Of a stretch of 6,403 nt of DNA, positions 1-5,416 are shown piece by piece; positions within the stretch are counted from its first letter, which is position 1; each line of letters starts with the position of its first letter. The notes below the pieces were generated by a model, which saw only the letters and a program-made list of their open reading frames with translations, was not told the origin of the DNA and did no database searches. The position numbers and the translations under genes are program-made. This DNA is from Prolixibacteraceae bacterium (GTDB taxonomy: Bacteria > Bacteroidota > Bacteroidia > Bacteroidales > Prolixibacteraceae): positions 1 to 6,403 of the forward strand of contig JAEUSS010000508.1 in assembly GCA_016788685.1 (NCBI GenBank), read 5' to 3'.

Positions 1-875
1 TGGAGCCCGAGGAAGAAATTCAGGGTGCTTTTCTGGAAGAACTATCAGAATGCCTGCGCTCGTTCCTGCCGAAAACCTGCATCATGATCAGATACGATCT
101 CTGCTGGGAATCATACTGGGCCAAAGACCAGGAATGCTTTGACGACTTTGGACACTGGCGTGGAGAACCGGAAATAACAGCACAGGAGCTGCGTTTCAAC
201 TTCAACACGACAAACTGGAATTTCAGGAAAGCACATTTTAATATCCTACCTTCAAATACTGTGTTTATAAACCTGCGGAGGAATACTTCAGGAATGCTCG
301 AGAGCATGAGACCGAAGACAAGGTACAACATCGGCCTGGCCGAAAGAAAAGGAGTATCCGTCAAACTGATGGGTATCGATTCGCTGCCGGTTTGGTATAA
401 ACTATACCAGGAAACCGCCGTCAGAAACAACATCCACCTGAATGACATCAAATATTTTGAAGCGGTGCTGAATGCCAGAGCCAACGACTCTCAGTCGCCG
501 ACAGAAGTTCTTTTGCTGGTGGCCGAACTCGACAATATTCCCCTTGCTGCCATGTTCCTAATCATAACCGGAAACCGGGGTTCCTATTTGTACGGCGCAT
601 CCTCATCCGAAAACCGGAACTACATGGCAACCTATGCCCTTCAATGGGAAGCCATAAAAATCTCAAAAGAAAGAGGATGTACAGAATATGACATGTTTGG
701 AGTTTCACCAACCCCAGATCCGTCTCATCCATTATATGGGTTATACAAGTTCAAGATCGGATTTGGAGGCAATTTATTTCACAGCATGGGTTGCTGGGAC
801 TATCCTTTAATTCCCGAGAAATACGCCATTTTCAAGTCTTCCGAACTGAACAGCAAAGGTTTTCACATTAACTAA
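1..875 (+). CDS. FemAB/FemX-like peptidoglycan aminoacyltransferase, 5'-truncated
   Basis: This is the C-terminal part (290 codons, stop TAA at 873-875) of a FemAB-family protein. The frame is open to the window edge, so the internal ATG at 84 is not the true start; family members are usually about 330-350 residues, so some 40-60 residues are probably missing. FemAB proteins are cytoplasmic GNAT-fold enzymes that add amino acids from aminoacyl-tRNA to peptidoglycan precursors such as lipid II. Family hallmarks visible are MRPKTRYNIGLAERKGV (about 300-360), a second GNAT core with YLYGASSSENRNYMATYALQWEAIK-like residues (about 588-660, split here: YLYGASSSENRN, then ATYALQWEAIK), the EYDMFGV strand, and the closing HPLYGLYKFKIGFGG signature. 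The gene converges on the lipid-kinase operon and ends at a shared hairpin. The family call is firm. The substrate is uncertain, because Bacteroidota peptidoglycan is usually directly cross-linked. Confidence 0.88.
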   Translation, partial: EPEEEIQGAFLEELSECLRSFLPKTCIMIRYDLCWESYWAKDQECFDDFGHWRGEPEITAQELRFNFNTTNWNFRKAHFNILPSNTVFINLRRNTSGMLESMRPKTRYNIGLAERKGVSVKLMGIDSLPVWYKLYQETAVRNNIHLNDIKYFEAVLNARANDSQSPTEVLLLVAELDNIPLAAMFLIITGNRGSYLYGASSSENRNYMATYALQWEAIKISKERGCTEYDMFGVSPTPDPSHPLYGLYKFKIGFGGNLFHSMGCWDYPLIPEKYAIFKSSELNSKGFHIN

Positions 876-879
876 ACTA

Positions 880-924
880 TTCGGTACCGGCATTTTCTCC
901 TGAACAGAAAGTGCCGGTATTGAA
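880..924. terminator. Long hairpin between convergent genes, probable bidirectional terminator
   Basis: The perfect arms TACCGGCA (885-892) and TGCCGGTA (912-919) extend inward to 898/906 with one G-U pair, and outward to 880/924 with two G-U pairs. This gives a stem of about 19 bp around a 7-nt loop (899-905). It starts 5 bases after the FemX-like stop codon and lies about 70 bases beyond the kinase stop on the other strand, as expected for a shared terminator. There is no clean U-tract on either side, so it may act as a weak terminator or as a 3' stability element. The remaining bases up to 996 show nothing recognisable. Confidence 0.6.
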
Positions 925-996
925 ATGACTGCGCCAGAACCAGGTCATCTCCAAATTTGATCTACCGACAAACACCACTTCTGATTTCAGGACTCG

Positions 997-1887
997 CTAC
1001 TTTCCGCACCGAACCCATATTTTCTCTTCGTCAATGGATATTTTCGCCGGAACAACCAGCTTACCAGGCTCTCCGTCGAAATGAAAAACCGGAGTATCGG
1101 CCAGCTCCAGTTCAATCTGCCTGGCCTGGTAATATTCAACAAAAGGAAGTTTCGATATAAATTTTGAAAACAATGCCACTGCCAAAACCGGCATCCACAT
1201 TTTGTTGATTTTTTTGACCAGAACCACATCCATCAAACCGTCAGTCATGCTCGCCCCCGGGGCAATGAACGCGTTGTTACCAAATTGCGAAGCATTGGCA
1301 AATGTGATCATAAAGACAGATTTTTCAATCGGTACGCCGTCGATCTTCATCCGGATACGGAGAGGCTGATACAAAGCACTTTCCCTGACAACAAACTGTA
1401 TATACCTCAGAAATCCGCGAATGGATGTTTTGCTCATTTGATCTGCAATATGGGCATCAAAACCAATTCCGCTCGTACAAAAGAAACGCTGATCATTAAT
1501 TTTACACACATCCAGACACAGGTTCTTCCCTTCGGCCAGTGTACGCACACTCTTTCTCATCTGCATCGGGATTCCCAACTCGCGGGCCAGTCCGTTTCCT
1601 GAACCAATCGGAACAATCCCCATTACTGCCTGGCTTCCCACAAGTCCCCGGGCAACCTCATTGACAGTGCCGTCGCCTCCCACTGCAACAATCAAATCGA
1701 ACCCGTCTGCAACGGCCTGCAAAGCCAGTTCGGTAGCATGGCCGCGATACTGCGTGAACGAGTACCCGACCGAATGCCCATGCTTCTTCAGGAATGGAAT
1801 GACAAAATCAACAGCTTTCGCACCCCGGTGATGTCCCGCATGTTTGTTAATAATCAGAAAGATCTTCATGAGATTCTGTTGTAGCAT
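997..1887 (-). CDS. Diacylglycerol/lipid kinase, YegS/DgkB/LCB5 family
   Basis: A 296-residue soluble kinase of the DAGK catalytic-domain family, which phosphorylates diacylglycerol or related lipids with ATP at the inner face of the membrane. The sequence shows the N-terminal KIFLIINKHAG strand, the nucleotide-binding GGDGTVNEV (residues 70-78), PIGSGNGLAR (93-102), the GIGFD motif (140-144), TDGLMD (215-220), and FDGE (270-273), whose Asp is the proposed catalytic base in DgkB-type enzymes. Length matches the family (about 290-320). The stop is TAG at 997-999. Two starts are possible: ATG at 1887, which has an A-rich leader, and ATG at 1869, giving MKIFLII as in many homologues. It follows the LtaS-like gene by 15 bp on the same strand, so it is probably co-transcribed. 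That position suggests it recycles diacylglycerol released by its neighbour (inference). Lipid A precursors or sphingoid bases are other possible substrates. Confidence 0.9.
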   Translation of the reverse strand: MLQQNLMKIFLIINKHAGHHRGAKAVDFVIPFLKKHGHSVGYSFTQYRGHATELALQAVADGFDLIVAVGGDGTVNEVARGLVGSQAVMGIVPIGSGNGLARELGIPMQMRKSVRTLAEGKNLCLDVCKINDQRFFCTSGIGFDAHIADQMSKTSIRGFLRYIQFVVRESALYQPLRIRMKIDGVPIEKSVFMITFANASQFGNNAFIAPGASMTDGLMDVVLVKKINKMWMPVLAVALFSKFISKLPFVEYYQARQIELELADTPVFHFDGEPGKLVVPAKISIDEEKIWVRCGK

Positions 1888-1902
1888 TTCTTTAATTTTT
1901 TG

Positions 1903-3753
1903 TCATCGTGAAATAAAATCATCATGCAACACCTGCATATATGCTTTCGGAAATCTCAGATCGACAGAATCGGCATCCGTTGGTTTTCTTACAAAATCTC
2001 CGGCATTTTGGTCGAAATAAAATGTTCCCTCCGGAACCACATACCCCCAACCCGAATCGAGCATATAAAAAGCGTGCGGACTCGAAGTGAAAAAATCTTT
2101 TGAGAACCGGGCAGAATCGGGTTCCCAACCCAACTGACGGACCAGCGAAGTTCCAAGATCAGATTGCATGGTTATTGTTTCAATCCGTTGCAGCGAATCG
2201 ACCACACCCCCCGACCAGATCAGCGGAATCCGGTAACTGGCCGGATCTGTAATGTCGGTTGGTCCCGGCTCCATGGTTCCGTGATCAGCAGTTACAATCA
2301 ATAAAGTATTATCCCACAACGGCGATTTCCGGAATTCTTCGATAAACACGCCCAGGCAACTATCAGTATAGGCCACCGAATTCAGGTACTTCGCCTGGTT
2401 TGAATTTCCGTGAATTTTTGAAAACGGCACATCGAATGGCGGATGGCTGCTTATGGTGTAAATGGTTTTCATAAACGGCTCCTGCTCATTTTTCAAGTCT
2501 TCCGAAGCCCTTTCAAAAATATACCCGTCGGGAACTCCCCATTTCGACATTCTCCCCAGTTCCGATGCAAAATCAGATTTAGTCACCACTTTTTTATATT
2601 CCCCCTGAAGAACAAATGTTTTCAGGTTATAAAAATTGATATCGCCGCCATAGTAAAAAGAAGTATTATAACCTTTCCGGTTAAAATATTCAGGAAGCAG
2701 AGTGAGGCTCTCCGACTTTTCAGGATAAACCATGATGGAAGTACTCAACAGCGAAGGATATCCGCCCAGAACAGCGGAAATTCCGCGGTCAGAGCGATTT
2801 CCGGTAGAATAAAACGAAGTAAAAACGGTACTTTTTGTGCAAAGCGAATCTAAGGCAGGTGCAACTCCGTGCATCCCCCCCAAAGGAGCAATGACCTTAT
2901 TTGAAAAACTTTCCAGAATAACCAGGATGACATTGGGCTGTTTCCCCGGATTGAGCGTGATCAGCTGTGGCCGGTTAGCCAAGGTACCAGCTTTCTTAAA
3001 CTCGTCAAAAAGCCTGACGCTCTCTTCTTTTGACATGTATGCACACGGATTGGCAAGTCTTTTTCGCTTTTCGACTGATTTGGCAAAATTCCACAAGTAA
3101 TTACTTGCCGCCTGATTGACATACAGTTTTGGACTGAAGGCCACCGAACTGAGATTTAGAGGTGAGGTATCAAATCCGCCGCGAATTGGAATAATCAGAG
3201 TAGCAACCAAAAACAACTGAACCGGCAAATAATACCAGCGAACCTTGCCGCCGGCAACAAACCCGTCAGGAAATATCTGCTTATAGATATAACTAAAGGC
3301 TATAATCAGCGCACCGGAGACTGCCAATGCAACGAAAAGATCTGTTAACGATACTGATGCGCCAATAGCAACCGGGTCGTTAATATAATTAAATACGGTA
3401 ACATTTACCCGGGTTCCCCAGTGCGGATAAAGCCCCAAATCGAGCACCACCAGAACAGAAGCAATTACCAAAAAGAAGATGGTATAAATGCGAACAAAGC
3501 GATCAATAAACCCTGAAGGCAGAAAATAAACAAATGCAAGCAGCAAACCCGGCAGTAACAACAAATAAGATACAGTTGAAACATCCATCTTCAGTCCGTA
3601 GCCAAATATGCCAAGAATTTCGCCGAACGATAGCTGACCACTATGATCAATATTATAAATCAGGAATAAAGCTTTGGTCAGCCAGAAAAAAAACAGCCAG
3701 AAGACCAAATACTTTAAAAACCGTAATGTCTGATTAAGCCCAAATACAAGCAT
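1903..3753 (-). CDS. LTA synthase-like membrane phosphotransferase (alkaline phosphatase/sulfatase superfamily, MdoB/LtaS type)
   Basis: A 616-residue inner-membrane enzyme with five predicted N-terminal transmembrane segments (about 11-33, 52-78, 86-107, 134-157, 175-191) and a periplasmic sulfatase-fold domain from about residue 273. Active-site elements are in the expected order: metal ligand Glu281 in PNVILVILESF, nucleophile Thr317 in YSTGNRSD, a GGD loop (369-371), His437 in SSHPPF, and Asp490-His491 in TADHG. Relatives transfer phosphoglycerol from phosphatidylglycerol to polyglycerolphosphate (LtaS) or to periplasmic glucans (MdoB/OpgB), releasing diacylglycerol. Bacteroidota do not make classical lipoteichoic acid, so the acceptor is unknown, and simple phosphatase or phosphoethanolamine transfer is possible. 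By eye, the substrate-binding FWNR of S. aureus LtaS is FYNL here (374-377). It is the first gene of an operon with the lipid kinase, and a -7 box lies 27 bp upstream of the ATG. The stop is TGA at 1903-1905. Confidence 0.87.
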   Translation of the reverse strand: MLVFGLNQTLRFLKYLVFWLFFFWLTKALFLIYNIDHSGQLSFGEILGIFGYGLKMDVSTVSYLLLLPGLLLAFVYFLPSGFIDRFVRIYTIFFLVIASVLVVLDLGLYPHWGTRVNVTVFNYINDPVAIGASVSLTDLFVALAVSGALIIAFSYIYKQIFPDGFVAGGKVRWYYLPVQLFLVATLIIPIRGGFDTSPLNLSSVAFSPKLYVNQAASNYLWNFAKSVEKRKRLANPCAYMSKEESVRLFDEFKKAGTLANRPQLITLNPGKQPNVILVILESFSNKVIAPLGGMHGVAPALDSLCTKSTVFTSFYSTGNRSDRGISAVLGGYPSLLSTSIMVYPEKSESLTLLPEYFNRKGYNTSFYYGGDINFYNLKTFVLQGEYKKVVTKSDFASELGRMSKWGVPDGYIFERASEDLKNEQEPFMKTIYTISSHPPFDVPFSKIHGNSNQAKYLNSVAYTDSCLGVFIEEFRKSPLWDNTLLIVTADHGTMEPGPTDITDPASYRIPLIWSGGVVDSLQRIETITMQSDLGTSLVRQLGWEPDSARFSKDFFTSSPHAFYMLDSGWGYVVPEGTFYFDQNAGDFVRKPTDADSVDLRFPKAYMQVLHDDFISR

Positions 3754-3780
3754 GATTCTTATCTAATTATCAAAAGACTG

Positions 3781-3788
3781 CAAATATA
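3781..3788 (-). promoter_or_regulatory. Bacteroidota-type -7 promoter box for the LtaS-like/kinase operon
   Basis: Read on the minus strand, this is TATATTTG, a full match to the TAnnTTTG consensus of primary-sigma promoters in Bacteroidota. It ends 27 bp before the ATG, which would leave a leader of about 20 nt. No TTG/TTTG -33 element sits at the usual 19-21 bp spacing; the nearest TTG is about 33 bp upstream. It is the only TAnnTTTG match I found on this strand in the intergenic region. Confidence 0.5.
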
Positions 3789-3811
3789 AAGAACTACATC
3801 TTCTGTTCTTT
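3788..3811. promoter_or_regulatory. Inverted repeat abutting the minus-strand -7 box, possible operator
   Basis: Perfect 7-bp arms AAAGAAC (3788-3794) and GTTCTTT (3805-3811) are separated by 10 bp, with 17 bp between arm centres. The dyad covers the region just upstream of the -7 box of the LtaS-like operon, so a bound dimer would occupy the -12 to -35 region. Its function is inferred from position only; short AT-rich arms can arise by chance. Confidence 0.3.
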
Positions 3812-4050
3812 GTAATTCAGTCAATTAAAATAAATAAAAACGAAGCTAAAAGTCATTCACTCTCAAATCGGATCCGACACACCAATAACGCCAACACTTT
3901 ACTCACCAACAAGCAGAACAAACAACTTTACAACAATAAAACATCAGGAATAAAAACACGCTGACACATTTTTTTTCCTAAACTGACTATCTGATATACA
4001 AGATTAACAAAACACTCTCCCAAAAACAAAACACTCTAATATTTCACACT

Positions 4051-4066
4051 ACCCCCATATTTTAAT
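4051..4066 (+). repeat. C-run element copy 1
   Basis: ACCCCCATATTTTAAT, the first of four related elements. It matches copy 2 over its whole length apart from replacement of C by TA in the middle. The start-to-start distance to copy 2 is 52 bp, about five helical turns. Role unknown; it is a candidate regulator-binding site for the nitrogen cassette. Confidence 0.4.
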
Positions 4067-4096
4067 CGAAAAATCTGAATATTTCAATCTTTTTGA
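4066..4096. repeat. Imperfect dyad centred between C-run copies 1 and 2
   Basis: The outer arms 4066-4072 and 4090-4096 pair over 7 positions (one G-T), and the inner arms 4076-4079 and 4083-4086 pair over 4, with a 3x3 mismatch between them. The axis at 4081 is almost exactly midway between the two flanking C-run elements, giving the block a symmetric layout. AT-rich content weakens its significance. Confidence 0.3.
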
Positions 4097-4102
4097 GACA
4101 AC

Positions 4103-4117
4103 ACCCCCACTTTTAAT
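4103..4117 (+). repeat. C-run element copy 2
   Basis: ACCCCCACTTTTAAT, the second of four related elements and the closest to copy 4 (ACCCTCACTTTAAT) upstream of the PII gene. It lies about 90 bp upstream of the predicted -7 box, a distance suited to an activator site. Function is inferred only from repetition and position. Confidence 0.4.
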
Positions 4118-4124
4118 GACACTT

Positions 4125-4155
4125 TGTTTGTTAATTTATCTTTAATTAACACACA
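4125..4155. promoter_or_regulatory. Dyad upstream of the nitrogen cassette promoter, possible operator
   Basis: The arms TGTTAATT (4129-4136) and AATTAACA (4144-4151) are perfect reverse complements around a 7-bp spacer. The dyad extends outward to 4125/4155 with one mismatch, so 11 of 12 pairs match. It ends 38 bp upstream of the predicted -7 box, where a dimeric activator could sit. It is the best dyad in the region. No regulator family can be assigned from it. Confidence 0.4.
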
Positions 4156-4193
4156 CTCCCTATTTCAACAAACCCATCGCTTTAAAAAATACA

Positions 4194-4201
4194 TACTTTT
4201 G
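4194..4201 (+). promoter_or_regulatory. Bacteroidota-type -7 promoter box for the nitrogen cassette
   Basis: TACTTTTG is a full TAnnTTTG match and the only one I found on the plus strand of this intergenic region. It would start transcription near 4208, leaving an unusually long leader of about 120 nt before the beta-barrel gene. A -33 TTG element is absent at the expected spacing, which fits a promoter needing an activator, or a chance match. Confidence 0.45.
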
Positions 4202-4259
4202 ATCAAGCATATAAAAATAATGGGGTACAAACATTAAAAACACAACATTTTCACGAAAT

Positions 4260-4275
4260 ACCCCCACAAAATACA
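4260..4275 (+). repeat. C-run element copy 3, within the predicted leader
   Basis: ACCCCCACAAAATACA, the third related element. It begins 157 bp after copy 2 and 71 bp before the ATG of the beta-barrel gene. Including the preceding AT, it resembles copy 4: both read ATACCCYCAC, then a triplet run, then AATACA. It lies downstream of the predicted transcription start, so an RNA-level role is possible. GGGGTA at 4222-4227 could pair with its TACCCC. Confidence 0.35.
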
Positions 4276-4330
4276 ACACTATAACACAAAATTAACAAAT
4301 AATAGAAGCCAACCCTAAAATTAGAAAATT

Positions 4331-4993
4331 ATGAAAAAGAAAATTACCTTCATTGTCTTTGTACTATTTTCGTTTTGTACGCTTCATGTAAAAGCACAAG
4401 AAGAAAAGAAGGCATCCTTCTCTGTTGGAGCAGACATTTACAACAACTATGTCTGGAGAGGAAGCAAACTGGGAACAGGACCAGCCTTTCAGCCTTCTGT
4501 AAAATTCAACACTGGCGGTCTGACAATTGGAGTTTGGGGATCATTTGACGCATCCGGATATACCGAAGCCGATCCCTACATTTCTTATGCGTTCTCAAAC
4601 GGACTTAGCATCGGATTGACGGATTACTATTTCCCCAGCCTTGGTGGTTCATTCGCTGCAGATTCAGCAAATGCCTATGAAATCAACCTCGGATTTGCTA
4701 AAGGAGGCTTAAGCCTAAGTGCAAATTATATTTTAAACGAAGCTGAACTTCCTGCCTCTGCCGGAAAAGATATGTATTTCCAGGCCGGTTATGCATTTCC
4801 AACCTTTAACGTTTCTGTTGGAGCTGGTGACGGATGGCATACTTCTGACAGTGAATTCAATGTTTGTCATGTCGCAATTGGCACCGGAAAAGTTATTAAA
4901 ATCTCCGACAGCTTCTCAATTCCGGTTACCGGTCAGGTTATCGTAAATCCCGAAAAAAATCTACTGTACCTGGTTGTCGGATTTTCGCTATAA
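4331..4993 (+). CDS. Outer-membrane beta-barrel protein, TorF/Gcw_chp-like putative porin
   Basis: A 220-residue exported protein. Residues 1-22 form a signal peptide (lysine-rich start, hydrophobic core, VKA before Gln23). The mature part alternates polar and hydrophobic residues in short strands rich in Gly and aromatics, and ends in Phe-Ser-Leu (VVGFSL), as outer-membrane barrels do with a C-terminal aromatic strand. The opening FSVGADIYNNYVWRG followed by GPAFQPSVKF and GVWGSFD resembles TorF-family putative porins (SDYVFRG...PALQ...GAWAS). About 198 mature residues would suit a barrel of 8-12 strands. It is the first gene of a cassette with PII (42 bp downstream) and AmtB, suggesting a role in uptake or sensing of nitrogen compounds at the outer membrane (inference). 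The exact substrate is unknown. The start is the first ATG in frame, with an A-rich leader and no Shine-Dalgarno sequence. Confidence 0.8.
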   Translation: MKKKITFIVFVLFSFCTLHVKAQEEKKASFSVGADIYNNYVWRGSKLGTGPAFQPSVKFNTGGLTIGVWGSFDASGYTEADPYISYAFSNGLSIGLTDYYFPSLGGSFAADSANAYEINLGFAKGGLSLSANYILNEAELPASAGKDMYFQAGYAFPTFNVSVGAGDGWHTSDSEFNVCHVAIGTGKVIKISDSFSIPVTGQVIVNPEKNLLYLVVGFSL

Positions 4994-5009
4994 CTTTTTC
5001 AATCATAAT

Positions 5010-5026
5010 ACCCTCACTTTAATACA
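5010..5026 (+). repeat. C-run element copy 4, in the barrel-PII spacer
   Basis: ACCCTCACTTTAATACA lies inside the 42-bp spacer before the PII gene. Compared with copy 2 it has one C-to-T change and one T fewer. The whole spacer (4994-5035) contains no G. Its presence both ahead of and within the cassette hints at a shared DNA or RNA signal, for example an internal promoter regulator or a leader element for translation. Confidence 0.35.
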
Positions 5027-5035
5027 CATACTATC

Positions 5036-5380
5036 ATGAAAAAAATTGAAGCTATTGTAAGAAAAACCAAGTTTGAAGAAGTACGTGCCGCATTACACGA
5101 TGCCGATATCGACTTTCTCTCCTGGTGGGAAGTAAAAGGACAGGGAACTGCCCGTCAGGGACTGATCTTCAGAGGCATTGCCTACGATGTCAACTCAGTG
5201 GCCCGCATCTACATTTCATTTGTTGTTCGCGACATTAATGTCGAGAAATCGATCAATGCGATTCTGGAATCGGCCTATACCGGCGAGAGTGGAGACGGGC
5301 GGATTTTCATAAGCGACATCAGTGAATCTATCCGAATCCGGACCAAAGACCGGGGCGACGAATCACTCTACAACAAATAA
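5036..5380 (+). CDS. PII family nitrogen regulatory protein (GlnB/GlnK type)
   Basis: A 114-residue trimeric signal protein that senses ATP/ADP and 2-oxoglutarate and binds partner proteins through its T-loop. Landmarks are the N-terminal MKKIEAIVRKTKFEEVRAAL strand-helix, EVKGQG (32-37) leading into the T-loop, RGIAY (46-50), the B-loop TGESGDGRIF (82-91), and the C-terminal nucleotide-binding RIRT (100-103). Compared with E. coli GlnB the T-loop is one residue shorter. Tyr50 aligns with the uridylylated Tyr51, Phe45 replaces Tyr46, and Arg89 replaces Lys90 of the B-loop. Length matches the family (about 112). It lies directly upstream of amtB with a 36-bp spacer, the classic glnK-amtB arrangement, so its main task is probably gating AmtB in a nitrogen-dependent way. 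GlnK is the likelier functional equivalent than GlnB. The NifI type is disfavoured, because the T-loop keeps the RGxAY pattern. Confidence 0.92.
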   Translation: MKKIEAIVRKTKFEEVRAALHDADIDFLSWWEVKGQGTARQGLIFRGIAYDVNSVARIYISFVVRDINVEKSINAILESAYTGESGDGRIFISDISESIRIRTKDRGDESLYNK

Positions 5381-5416
5381 AAATCAACCGACACGCAACA
5401 TCATAAAAACAGCACT

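Larger units (their letters stand above)
3754..4330. other. Divergent intergenic region, AT-rich and G-depleted on the plus strand
   Basis: This 577-bp gap between two divergent transcription units contains no credible gene. It holds one -7 box for each direction, several dyads, three C-run elements and a T8 tract (3969-3976). Its plus strand is notably poor in G: by hand count, 4021-4200 has 8 G and 44 C. It is therefore mostly A, T and C, unlike the flanking genes. No tRNA-like cloverleaf or recognisable riboswitch was seen. Confidence 0.7.

Noticed and set aside
20..484. Minus-strand open frame of 154 codons
   Set aside because: It is antisense to the FemX-like gene, which has strong family motifs across the same interval.
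957..1602. Plus-strand open frames at 957-1160 and 1285-1602
   Set aside because: Both lie largely or wholly antisense to the well-supported lipid kinase and have no recognisable domain or signal sequence; they are shadows.
2443..3737. Plus-strand open frames at 2443-2853, 2837-3100 and 3534-3737
   Set aside because: All are antisense to the LtaS-like gene, low in complexity of motif and without family resemblance.
3868..3877. Perfect palindrome TCGGATCCGA
   Set aside because: Ten bases with no repeat elsewhere in the window and no link to either predicted promoter; too short to support a call.
4222..4264. Possible leader hairpin GGGGTA / TACCCC
   Set aside because: Only 6 bp of stem around a 31-nt loop with no further pairing; too weak to call a riboswitch or attenuator by itself.
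4051..4275. CRISPR array or tandem repeat
   Set aside because: The C-run elements are short, unevenly spaced and imperfect, with no constant repeat-spacer pattern and no cas genes.
3754..4330. Sigma-54 promoter (GG-N10-GC) for the nitrogen cassette
   Set aside because: I looked for GG-N10-GC because the genes are nitrogen-related. The only G-run, at 4222-4225, has no GC at the needed spacing.
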